Assembly (NCBI GenBank): GCA_002010365.1
Contig: MTNL01000043.1
Span: forward strand, 3,806 to 9,487
DNA length: 5,682 bases
From: Candidatus Acetothermia bacterium JdFR-50
GTDB lineage: Bacteria > Bipolaricaulota > Bipolaricaulia > Bipolaricaulales > Bipolaricaulaceae
Reading direction: 5' to 3'
This document shows, piece by piece, positions 1-5,682 of the stretch. Below the pieces are notes generated by a model. The model was not told the DNA's origin. It did no database searches and saw only the letters and a program-made list of their open reading frames with translations. The stretch's first letter is position 1. The number at the start of each line of letters is the position of its first letter. The translations under genes were made by a program, and so were the position numbers.

Positions 1-31
1 CCCCGCCCCCCTCTCCCCAAGAAGGCGGATC
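1..31 (+). promoter_or_regulatory. C-rich leader and ribosome binding site of the first permease gene
   Basis: This short stretch precedes the first ATG. Bases 1-18 are almost all C and T. Bases 21-25 (GAAGG) form a plausible Shine-Dalgarno sequence, six bases before the ATG at 32. No coding frame can be assigned to so short a segment and no promoter boxes are visible. It is probably the end of the gap between an upstream gene (possibly the substrate-binding protein) and the permease gene, but that gene is outside the window. Confidence 0.5.
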
Positions 32-1060
32 ATGGGAATCCTTAGATTTCTTGCGAAACGTCTGCTTTTCTCCGTCTTCGTGCTATTCGGCCTTTCGATC
101 CTCATCTTCCTCATCTCCCGGGTCTTACCGGGGGATCCAGTGCGCATGGCCCTGGGACCCCGAGCCCCGGAGTGGGCGGTGCAGAACCTGAGGGAACAGA
201 TGCACCTCGACAAACCCCTTCCCGTCCAGTACTACTACTGGCTCGTAGGCGCCCTACATGGGGACTTGGGACAGTCCCTCTTCACCCGGCGGGCGGTGAT
301 CGATGACATCAAGGAGTTCCTCCCCGCCACCATGGAGTTGGCCCTGTTCGCCGGGGTCATCATGGCCATCTTCGGCATCCTCTTCGGGGCCATCGCGGGA
401 CGCTACAACAACACCTGGGTCGACAACGTGGTGCGGGTCTTCTCCTACATCGGGGTAGTGACCCCCTCCTTCGTTTTCGCCATCCTTTTCCTCCTCCTTT
501 TCGGCTACCTCCTCGGTTGGTTCCCCACGGCCGGGAGGCTCTCCCCCTGGGTACCCCGCCCGCCGGTGATCACGGGGATGGTAACCGTGGACGCCCTCCT
601 CACCGGCAATTGGGGCGCCCTGGGGGACGCCCTCTGGCACATGGTCCTCCCGGCGGTGGCCCTGGCTTTGGGGGGAATGGCCCAGGAGGCCCGCATAACC
701 CGGGCCACCATCTCCGACAACCTGAAGAAGGACTACATCGCCTCAGCCAAGGGGTTCGGAGTACCGGAACGGCTGGTGATGTTGAAGTACCTCCTCAAAC
801 CCTCCCTCATCCCCACCGTCTCCATCCTGGGGCTCGATTTCGCTTCGCTTTTGGGAAACGCCTTCCTGGTGGAGCTTATCTTCAACTGGCCCGGGTTCTC
901 CCGCTATGGGATCAACGCCATGCTCCGCAAGGACCTAAACGCCATCGCCGCTGTGGTGATGGTACTGGGGGTGGTGTTCGTCACCGTGAACATCATCGTG
1001 GACTTAGTGGTGGCGTGGCTGGATCCGCGGATCCGCTTGGGCGCTGAAAGGGGCAAGTGA
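32..1060 (+). CDS. dppB: DppB/OppB-like ABC transporter permease (peptide/nickel importer family)
   Basis: This is an inner-membrane permease of a binding-protein-dependent importer; with the DppC-like partner it forms the substrate channel. The product is 342 residues, normal for DppB/OppB. Visible family marks are an N-terminal membrane helix (about 10-30), the LPGDP motif (32-36) just after it, the HLDKPLPVQYYYW segment (58-70) typical of the extracytoplasmic region, and about five further hydrophobic segments (roughly 101-123, 137-162, 203-218, 262-284, 305-330). The cytoplasmic EAA coupling loop that docks on the ATPase is at about 235-261 (YIASAKGFGVPERL onward). The C-terminus has the usual LDPRIR ending. 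Start: ATG at 32 with GAAGG at 21-25. Its stop overlaps the next start by one base (TGATG), indicating translational coupling. The family covers dipeptides, oligopeptides, nickel, glutathione and other small molecules, so the symbol marks position in the complex, not proven dipeptide specificity. Confidence 0.93.
   Translation: MGILRFLAKRLLFSVFVLFGLSILIFLISRVLPGDPVRMALGPRAPEWAVQNLREQMHLDKPLPVQYYYWLVGALHGDLGQSLFTRRAVIDDIKEFLPATMELALFAGVIMAIFGILFGAIAGRYNNTWVDNVVRVFSYIGVVTPSFVFAILFLLLFGYLLGWFPTAGRLSPWVPRPPVITGMVTVDALLTGNWGALGDALWHMVLPAVALALGGMAQEARITRATISDNLKKDYIASAKGFGVPERLVMLKYLLKPSLIPTVSILGLDFASLLGNAFLVELIFNWPGFSRYGINAMLRKDLNAIAAVVMVLGVVFVTVNIIVDLVVAWLDPRIRLGAERGK
1047..1053 (+). promoter_or_regulatory. 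Ribosome binding site that decides the start of the second permease gene
   Basis: AAAGGGG at 1047-1053 lies six bases before the ATG at 1060 but only three before the in-frame GTG at 1057. Spacing favours ATG 1060, making the gene overlap the preceding TGA stop by one base. If GTG 1057 is used instead, the protein gains one residue. Confidence 0.6.
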
Positions 1061-1938
1061 TGTTCAAAAGCCCCACATGGCAGCGAAGGTTGGAAGGATT
1101 CCGACGCGGCTGGTACAAGTTCTCCCGCAACCCCGTCTCGGTGGTGGGCCTCTTCTTCGTGCTTCTGGTCTCGTTCCTCGCCGCCTTCGCCCCTTATATC
1201 GCCCCCTATCCGGAACACGCGGGCAGGTTCGTGAACTTCCGGGAGGCGAGCCAACCCCCGAGCTTGAAGCACCCCTTCGGAACCGATGTCTTCGGGCGGG
1301 ACATCCTCTCCCGGATCTTCTTCGGATTCCGCTATTCCCTCATGATGGGGGTGGTGGTGCTGTCGTTGGTGGTGCCCCCGGGGGTCATCCTGGGGCTCAT
1401 CGCCGGTTATTACCGGGGAACATGGATCGAGACCCTGATCATGCGGATCACCGATATCTTCCTCGCCGTCCCCCCGCTGATCTTGGCCCTGGCAGTATGT
1501 TCCGTCCTTACCCCCAGTGTCTTCAACGCCATGATGGCCATCTCGCTGATGTGGTGGCCGTGGTACACCCGCTTGGTTTACGGCCTCGCCTCCTCCCTCA
1601 AGCACGAGTTCTTCGTCCAGGCGGCGGAGGTCACCGGGGCGAGCAAGTTCCACATCCTATTCCGAGAAATCCTTCCCAACTGCGTTTCCAGCATCTTCAC
1701 CAAGATGAGCCTGGACATGGGCTGGGTGATCCTCATCGGATCCGCCCTCAGCTTCGTGGGACTGGGGGCACAGCCCCCCACGCCGGACCTCGGCACCATG
1801 GTGGCGGATGGCGCCAAGTACCTGCCGGATCAATGGTGGATCGCCGTCTTCCCCGCGTTGGCCATCATGATCACGGTGCTTGGCTTCAACCTCCTGGGCG
1901 ACGGGTTCCGGGATCTCTTTGCCCTCGAGGAGATCTAA
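1060..1938 (+). CDS. dppC: DppC/OppC-like ABC transporter permease
   Basis: This is the second inner-membrane permease of the importer, pairing with the DppB-like protein. The product is 292 residues from ATG 1060 (293 from GTG 1057), usual for DppC. An OppC N-terminal region (about 10-62) has the first membrane helix near 27-49. The family motif HPFGTDVFGRDILSRIFFG follows at 71-89. About five more hydrophobic segments follow (roughly 94-116, 131-150, 152-175, 218-236, 261-281). The EAA coupling loop is near 185-207 (FVQAAEVTGASKFHI then LPN), and the SFVGLGAQPPTPDLG motif characteristic of DppC is at 231-245. The C-terminus GFNLLGDGFRD is typical. The gene overlaps dppB by one base, and its TAA stop is one base from the next ATG, so the three genes are almost certainly co-transcribed. 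No missing motif or frameshift was seen. The substrate is not determined by this subunit. Confidence 0.93.
   Translation: MFKSPTWQRRLEGFRRGWYKFSRNPVSVVGLFFVLLVSFLAAFAPYIAPYPEHAGRFVNFREASQPPSLKHPFGTDVFGRDILSRIFFGFRYSLMMGVVVLSLVVPPGVILGLIAGYYRGTWIETLIMRITDIFLAVPPLILALAVCSVLTPSVFNAMMAISLMWWPWYTRLVYGLASSLKHEFFVQAAEVTGASKFHILFREILPNCVSSIFTKMSLDMGWVILIGSALSFVGLGAQPPTPDLGTMVADGAKYLPDQWWIAVFPALAIMITVLGFNLLGDGFRDLFALEEI
1927..1932 (+). promoter_or_regulatory. Ribosome binding site that fixes the DppD-like start at 1940
   Basis: GAGGAG at 1927-1932, inside the last codons of the permease gene, is seven bases before the ATG at 1940. An in-frame ATG at 1880 would overlap the permease gene by 59 bases and add 20 residues with no similarity to the family, so 1940 is preferred. 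Confidence 0.7.
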
Positions 1939-1939
1939 G

Positions 1940-2914
1940 ATGGGTGGGGCATTGCTCGCGATCCGCGATCTCTTCGTCGAGTTCAAGGTTTACGAGGGGA
2001 AATTGAAGGTACTGAATGGAGTTTTCCTTTCCGTCCGGGAAGGGCAGCGGGTGGGGCTGGTGGGGGAAGCCGGCTGCGGCAAGACCACCACCATGAAGTG
2101 CGTCCTCCGCATCCTCCCCTCGCCCCCGGGTCGGATAACCAAGGGGGAGATCCTCTTCCGCGGTGAGGACATCCTCCGGATGCCGCCGCGGAAGGTGCAA
2201 CGGATCCGGGGCCGGGGCATCTCCATGATCTTCCAGGATCCCACGGCGGCCCTGAACCCAGTCTTCACCATCGGGGATCAACTCATGACCGTCATCCGCT
2301 ACGGGTCCCACGACTCCCTTACCCGCCGGGAGGTACGACAGCGGGCCATCAAGGCCCTGGCGGAGGTCCAGCTCCCAGATCCCGAGCGGATCATGGCCTC
2401 GTATCCCATTCAGCTTTCGGGGGGGATGCGCCAACGGGTATGTATCGCCATGGCGTTGGCCACCGAGCCGGAGCTCCTCATCGCCGACGAACCCACCACC
2501 AACCTGGACGTGACCATCCAGGACCAGGTGCTGCGGCTGCTGAACGAGCTGGTGGTGCGGCGGAAGACCTCGGTGATTTTCATCACCCACTCTCTGGGAG
2601 TGGTGCGCGAGATGGCCGATTGGGTCTACGTGATGTATGCGGGGAACATCATCGAAGGGGGTCCCAAGGGGGATCTTTTCCGCGAACCTCTCCACCCCTA
2701 TACCCGGGGCCTGATGCGGGCGGTGCCCAAGCTCACCGGCGGAGGGATCGCCGAAGGGATCCCGGGGAGGATCCCGGATTATCTCGATCCGCCCCCGGGC
2801 TGCCGGTTCCACCCCCGCTGCGAACACGCCATGCCCCGGTGCTCCCAGAAGAACCCCCCGTTCCGCCCGGTGCGAGAAGGACATGAGGTAGCCTGTTTCC
2901 TCTATCAGGAGTGA
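1940..2914 (+). CDS. dppD: DppD/OppD-like ABC transporter ATP-binding protein
   Basis: This is one of two ATPases that power the importer from the cytoplasmic face. The product is 324 residues. Motifs in order: Walker A GEAGCGKT (42-49), Q-loop glutamine 99 in MIFQDPTAALNP, ABC signature LSGGM (159-163), Walker B LLIADE (179-184) with catalytic Glu184, D-loop NLD (188-190) and switch His217 in FITHSLGVV. All catalytic elements are present. Walker A reads Ala at 44 and Thr at 49 where many relatives have Ser; Thr is a standard alternative at 49. The C-terminal oligopeptide/dipeptide extension starts near HPYTRGL (252-258). It carries four cysteines at 288, 294, 301 and 319 (C-x5-C-x6-C-x17-C), a pattern associated with Fe-S binding in some DppD proteins. 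The gene starts one base after the permease stop and is followed after three bases by the second ATPase, its natural heterodimer partner. Confidence 0.94.
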   Translation: MGGALLAIRDLFVEFKVYEGKLKVLNGVFLSVREGQRVGLVGEAGCGKTTTMKCVLRILPSPPGRITKGEILFRGEDILRMPPRKVQRIRGRGISMIFQDPTAALNPVFTIGDQLMTVIRYGSHDSLTRREVRQRAIKALAEVQLPDPERIMASYPIQLSGGMRQRVCIAMALATEPELLIADEPTTNLDVTIQDQVLRLLNELVVRRKTSVIFITHSLGVVREMADWVYVMYAGNIIEGGPKGDLFREPLHPYTRGLMRAVPKLTGGGIAEGIPGRIPDYLDPPPGCRFHPRCEHAMPRCSQKNPPFRPVREGHEVACFLYQE

Positions 2915-2917
2915 GAG

Positions 2918-3886
2918 ATGGAACCGATTCTGGAGATAAAGGACCTGAAAAAGTACTTCGTGACCTCGCGGGGAACCGTCAGGGCGGTGGACGAGATCTC
3001 CTTCGAGCTTTTGCGGGGCGAAACCCTGGGGCTGGTGGGGGAGTCGGGGTCGGGGAAAAGCACCACCGCGTACACCGTGATCGGGATCTACGCCCCCACC
3101 TCGGGGAAGATCCTCTTCCGCGGCCAGGACATCTCCGTACCCGTCTCGAAGCGCCCCAAAACCCTCAAGCGCGCCATCCAGATCGTGTTCCAGGACCCGG
3201 GAACCTCCCTCAACCCCCGGCGCACCATCGGCCAGATCCTGGAGCTCCCCCTGAAGGTCCACCGGATAGGGGACCGTAACGATCGCCGCCGGAGGGTGGT
3301 GGAGCTCCTGCGGATGGTGGAGCTGCCGGAGGATTACATCTACAAGGCCCCCCATATGCTGGGAGGAGGGGAGCGGCAAATGGTGGCTATCGCCCGGGCC
3401 CTGGCCACCGAGCCGGAGCTGGTGATTCTGGACGAACCCACCTCGGCCTTGGACGTCTCCATCCAGGCCAAGATCATCAACATGCTTTTGGATTTTCAAC
3501 GCGAGATGAACCTCTCCTACCTTTTCATCACCCACGATCTTTCCCTCATGCGGAACGTGGCCCATCGCGTGGCCATCATGTATCTGGGGAAGATCTGCGA
3601 ACTCGCCCCGGCGGTGGAGTTCTTCGAGAACCCTTACCACCCCTATACCAAGATGCTCCTCTCCTCCATCCCCGTGGTGTCGGAGGAAGAGGAGAAAATG
3701 AAGCCGGAGAAGATCATTTCCCAAGGGGAGATCCCCAGCCCCGTGAACCCACCCCCGGGGTGCCGGTTCCATACCCGGTGCACGGAGCGAAACGGGATCT
3801 GTTCCCAGGAGCTTCCCGGGATGGTGAGGGTGAGGGAGGGGCACCTGGTCTGGTGCCATCTGTTTGGCAAAAAGGAGGAAGGATGA
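2918..3886 (+). CDS. dppF: DppF/OppF-like ABC transporter ATP-binding protein
   Basis: This is the second ATPase of the importer, expected to pair with the DppD-like subunit at the cytoplasmic face. The product is 322 residues. Walker A GESGSGKS is at 41-48, the Q-loop glutamine is 92 in VFQDPGTSLNP, Walker B LVILDE is at 168-173 with Glu173, the D-loop is ALD (177-179), and switch His206 lies in FITHDLSLM. The signature is LGGGE (148-152) instead of the usual LSGGQ/LSGGE, so the signature serine is glycine. The C-terminal extension (HPYTKML near 241-247) has the same cysteine pattern as its partner: 282, 288, 295 and 313 (C-x5-C-x6-C-x17-C). Start: ATG 2918 with AGGAG at 2907-2911, six bases upstream. 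Its stop overlaps the racemase start by four bases (ATGA), tying transporter and enzyme expression together. The signature change is unlikely to mean a dead protein because everything else is intact. Confidence 0.93.
   Translation: MEPILEIKDLKKYFVTSRGTVRAVDEISFELLRGETLGLVGESGSGKSTTAYTVIGIYAPTSGKILFRGQDISVPVSKRPKTLKRAIQIVFQDPGTSLNPRRTIGQILELPLKVHRIGDRNDRRRRVVELLRMVELPEDYIYKAPHMLGGGERQMVAIARALATEPELVILDEPTSALDVSIQAKIINMLLDFQREMNLSYLFITHDLSLMRNVAHRVAIMYLGKICELAPAVEFFENPYHPYTKMLLSSIPVVSEEEEKMKPEKIISQGEIPSPVNPPPGCRFHTRCTERNGICSQELPGMVRVREGHLVWCHLFGKKEEG
3871..3878 (+). promoter_or_regulatory. Strong ribosome binding site that fixes the racemase start at 3883
   Basis: AAAGGAGG at 3871-3878 is a near-perfect Shine-Dalgarno sequence, four bases before the ATG at 3883. 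An in-frame ATG at 3760 would add 41 residues, all overlapping the ATPase gene and unlike any racemase N-terminus. The 3883 start also gives the expected beginning, a beta strand followed by INP. Confidence 0.85.
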
Positions 3887-4650
3887 GGCTTTTGTGGATA
3901 AACCCCGTAGGCACGGACCTCTTCGATGGGCCCATAAAGGAGTTCCTGGAGACCGCCAAGGCCCCGGGAACGGAGATCGAGGTGGTGTCCCTTCCGCGGG
4001 GCCCCATGCACCTGGAGTACCACTACTATGAGGCCCTGATCCTGACCGACACCCTCCATCAGGTGCGCCGGGCGGAATTAGAGGGGTTCGACGCCGCCGT
4101 GATCGGCTGCTTCTACGACCCGGGGCTGCGGGAGGCCCGGGAGATCGCCGAGCGACTGGTGGTGACGGCCCCGGCCGAATCGGCTATGCACATCGCCGCC
4201 ACCCTGGGACACGCCTTCTCCATCATCGTGGGCCGCAAGAAATGGATCCCCAAGATGCACGAGAACGTGGTCAAATACGGGTTTAAGGATAACCTTGCGT
4301 CCTTTAAGTCCGTGGACCTGGGAGTCTACGACTTCCAAAAGGATAGGGCCGAGACCGCGCGGCGCCTCAAGGCTGCGGCCAAGGAGGCGGTGGAGATGGA
4401 CCGGGCCGAGGTGATCATCCTCGGCTGCACCATCGAGTTCGGGTTCTACCGGGAGCTCCAGGAGGAACTGGGGGTTCCGGTGATCGACGCGGTGATCGCC
4501 CCCCTGAAGTACGCGGAGTTCCTGGTGGAGCTAAGGGACCGGTTCGGATGGGCGGCGAGCAAGGTCTACGGGTACCAGTCGCCGCCGGTGGAAGAGATCC
4601 GCGACTGGAAGCTCGCGGACCAGTACGGGATCCGCGGGCTCTGGGGATAG
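3883..4650 (+). CDS. Asp/Glu/hydantoin racemase-family protein
   Basis: This is probably a cofactor-independent, cytoplasmic amino-acid or hydantoin racemase using two cysteines as the acid/base pair. The product is 255 residues, close to the usual 230-260. The N-terminal MRLLWINP (1-8) matches the family's opening strand. The first catalytic cysteine is Cys76 in VIGCFYDPGLREARE (74-88), which closely resembles the hydantoin racemase CFxDPGLxxARE motif. The second is Cys182 in ILGCTIEFGF (179-188), followed by GVPVIDAVIAPLKYAE (197-212), also typical. The middle (TAPAESAMHIAATLGHAFSI, 95-114) is the usual substrate-pocket region. Departures from classical hydantoin racemases are INPVGTDLF in place of INPNxS-type starts and an acidic/aromatic stretch HLEYHYYEA (43-51). 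The gene overlaps the ATPase stop by four bases and precedes a HyuA-type gene by 11 bases, which supports a role in hydantoin-like or cyclic amide metabolism. The substrate is unassigned; aspartate, glutamate or allantoin racemase relatives cannot be excluded. Confidence 0.85.
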   Translation: MRLLWINPVGTDLFDGPIKEFLETAKAPGTEIEVVSLPRGPMHLEYHYYEALILTDTLHQVRRAELEGFDAAVIGCFYDPGLREAREIAERLVVTAPAESAMHIAATLGHAFSIIVGRKKWIPKMHENVVKYGFKDNLASFKSVDLGVYDFQKDRAETARRLKAAAKEAVEMDRAEVIILGCTIEFGFYRELQEELGVPVIDAVIAPLKYAEFLVELRDRFGWAASKVYGYQSPPVEEIRDWKLADQYGIRGLWG

Positions 4651-4656
4651 AAAGGA
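4651..4656 (+). promoter_or_regulatory. Ribosome binding site of the HyuA-type gene
   Basis: AAAGGA at 4651-4656, directly after the racemase stop, is five bases before the ATG at 4662. The 11-base gap leaves no room for a separate promoter, so the HyuA-type gene is expected to be read on the same message. Confidence 0.6.
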
Positions 4657-4661
4657 CGGAG

Positions 4662-5682
4662 ATGGCGGGGACACTGCGACTCGGCTTCGATGTTGGGGGG
4701 ACCTTCACCGATGGGGTGCTGATGCGGGACCGGGAGGTCCTGGCCAAGGCCAAGGCCCTCACCACCGAGGATGTCACAACGGGGATCATCAACGCCCTGG
4801 ACGAGCTCCTGGAGAAGTCCGGGGTGAACCCGGCGGAGATCGGGATGGTGTCCTTGGGTACCACCCATACCACCAACGCCATCATCGAACGGCGGAACCT
4901 GAACAAGGTAGGAATCTTCCGGTTGGCGGCCCCGGCCACCACGGCCATCCCCCCGCTCACCGGCTGGCCCGAGGACTTAAAGCGCGCCATCGGCGGCCCG
5001 GAGTTCGTACACATCATTCGGGGAGGTTCCGAGTACGACGGCCGGGACATCGCCCCCCTGGATGAGGCGGCCATCGCCGAGGCCTGCCGCAAGATGAAGG
5101 GGAAGGTGGACTCGGTGGCCATTACCGGGGTCTTCTCCCCCATCATCCCCAAGCACGAGGAGCGAGCGGCGGAGATCGTGCGCGACATCCTGGGGGAGGA
5201 GGTCCACATCACCCTTTCGCACCGCATCGCCACCATCTCGCTACTTGAGCGGGAGAATTCCGCCATCCTGAACGCCTCGGTGATCACAGTGATGCGGCGG
5301 GCGGTGGAGTCGCTGAAGGACGCGGTGCGGGAGCGAGGGATAGACGCGCTCCTTTTCATCGTCCAGAACGACGGGAGCGTGATGTCCGCCGATTACGCCG
5401 TGGACTACCCCATCTTCACCGTGGCCTCGGGGCCGGCGGCGTCGGTGCGCGGCGCGGTGTACCTCTCGGGGATCGAGGACGGCGTGGTGGTAGACATCGG
5501 CGGAACCTCCACCGACGTGGCCTACATCGTGAAGGGCTTCCCCCGGGAGTCCTCCATCACGGTGACCATCGGCGGGGTGAAGACCAACATCCGCTGTCCC
5601 GACCTCCTCTCCATCGCCCTGGGGGGCGGGACCATCGTGAAGCACCGGGGCGAGGAGGTGAAGGCCCTAGGCCCCGAGTCGG
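4662..5682 (+). CDS. Hydantoinase/oxoprolinase family protein (HyuA-type), N-terminal part, cut by the window edge
   Basis: The frame is open from ATG 4662 to the right edge, giving 340 residues with no stop, so the gene is partial at its 3' end only. It belongs to the hydantoinase A/5-oxoprolinase family, which couples ATP use to opening or carboxylation of amide or ketone substrates in the cytoplasm. Visible marks: the phosphate-binding motif FDVGGTFTD (9-17) of the actin-like ATPase fold, LGTTHTTNAIIERR (65-78), VFSPIIPKHEERAAEIVR (157-174), and LLERENSAILNASV (194-207) at the junction between the Hydant_A_N-like part and the hydantoinase A core. QNDGSVMSA (235-243), the second phosphate motif VVDIGGTSTDVA (276-287) and IALGGGTIV (318-326) follow. 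The compact N-terminal half resembles the roughly 500-residue subtype that I recall being encoded with DUF917-family partners, not the longer 5-oxoprolinase or HyuA/HyuB type. Total length is not visible, so subtype is tentative. Start choice rests on AAAGGA at 4651-4656 and on the motif lying nine residues from the start, as usual. Confidence 0.9.
   Translation, partial: MAGTLRLGFDVGGTFTDGVLMRDREVLAKAKALTTEDVTTGIINALDELLEKSGVNPAEIGMVSLGTTHTTNAIIERRNLNKVGIFRLAAPATTAIPPLTGWPEDLKRAIGGPEFVHIIRGGSEYDGRDIAPLDEAAIAEACRKMKGKVDSVAITGVFSPIIPKHEERAAEIVRDILGEEVHITLSHRIATISLLERENSAILNASVITVMRRAVESLKDAVRERGIDALLFIVQNDGSVMSADYAVDYPIFTVASGPAASVRGAVYLSGIEDGVVVDIGGTSTDVAYIVKGFPRESSITVTIGGVKTNIRCPDLLSIALGGGTIVKHRGEEVKALGPES

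Noticed and set aside
1..18. C-rich tract as a possible G-quadruplex on the minus strand or end of a terminator
   Set aside because: The complementary strand has G-runs, but the tract is truncated by the window edge and shows no hairpin partner, so neither structure can be supported.
1021..1034. Perfect 14-base palindrome (GGATCCGCGGATCC) near the end of the DppB-like gene
   Set aside because: It lies in codons for the conserved LDPRIR ending and does not extend beyond 14 bases. There is no T-run after it and no loop for a terminator. Chance plus codon choice explains it, though a protein-binding site cannot be formally excluded.
904..1653. Minus-strand open frame opposite the two permease genes
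   Set aside because: The product is rich in Asp, Glu, Gly and His with no membrane segments or domain. It is explained as a shadow of the permease codons.
1077..2006. Plus-strand out-of-frame open reading frame inside the DppC-like gene
   Set aside because: It is Arg/Pro/Gly/His-rich with no domain, while the overlapping frame gives a complete, motif-bearing permease. The same applies to the shorter frames at 517-1047, 2440-2886 and 2911-3279.
1886..3859. Very long open frame on the minus strand (657 residues) across both ATPase genes
   Set aside because: It lies exactly opposite two fully supported ATPase genes, and its product is rich in His, Gly, Pro, Asp and Leu with no recognisable domain. 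Such frames are common opposite GC-rich genes with strong third-position bias.
3760..3882. N-terminal extension of the racemase from an upstream in-frame ATG at 3760
   Set aside because: The extra 41 residues overlap the ATPase gene's conserved cysteine region, are not racemase-like, and lack the strong ribosome binding site found before 3883.
4415..5359. Minus-strand open frame of 314 residues opposite the racemase and HyuA-type genes
   Set aside because: The product is a Ser/Arg/Pro-rich low-complexity sequence without known motifs, and it spans the junction of two genes with clear family motifs on the plus strand.

Overview
The window is a compact bacterial operon, all on the + strand. 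It has five complete genes and a sixth cut off by the right edge. Base composition is GC-rich (about 60-65% by eye), with strong preference for ATC, GAG, AAG, GCC, CTC and CGG codons. Every gene starts within a few bases of the previous stop, and every start has a purine-rich Shine-Dalgarno sequence. This fits a GC-rich, possibly thermophilic or anaerobic bacterium such as Synergistota, Bipolaricaulota, Chloroflexota or a GC-rich Firmicute. The sequence has no rRNA or other marker to decide between these, so taxonomy stays open.

Layout: bases 1-31 are a C-rich leader with a ribosome binding site. Bases 32-3886 encode the membrane and energy parts of a dipeptide/oligopeptide/nickel-type ABC importer: DppB-like permease (32-1060), DppC-like permease (1060-1938), DppD-like ATPase (1940-2914) and DppF-like ATPase (2918-3886). 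The substrate-binding protein is not in the window; it probably lies upstream or elsewhere. Next is an Asp/Glu/hydantoin racemase-family enzyme (3883-4650) with both catalytic cysteines in place. Last is the N-terminal 340 residues of a hydantoinase/oxoprolinase (HyuA-type) protein (4662 to beyond 5682) with the ATP-binding motifs of an actin-like kinase fold.

How they may work together (inference): the importer brings in a small amide, a modified or cyclic amino acid, or a short peptide. The racemase would interconvert its stereoisomers, and the HyuA-type enzyme would open or hydrolyse an amide bond at the cost of ATP. The substrate cannot be read from the sequence. Candidates are hydantoins, 5-oxoproline-like lactams and D-amino-acid derivatives. 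The HyuA protein resembles the shorter type that I recall being encoded beside DUF917-family proteins rather than beside a classical HyuB, so the next gene to the right is the most informative missing piece.

There are no RNA genes, mobile elements, CRISPR arrays or terminators that I can support. No non-coding stretch exceeds about 31 bases. The system is a plausible, substrate-unassigned catabolic operon built from known families, not a clearly new kind of system.
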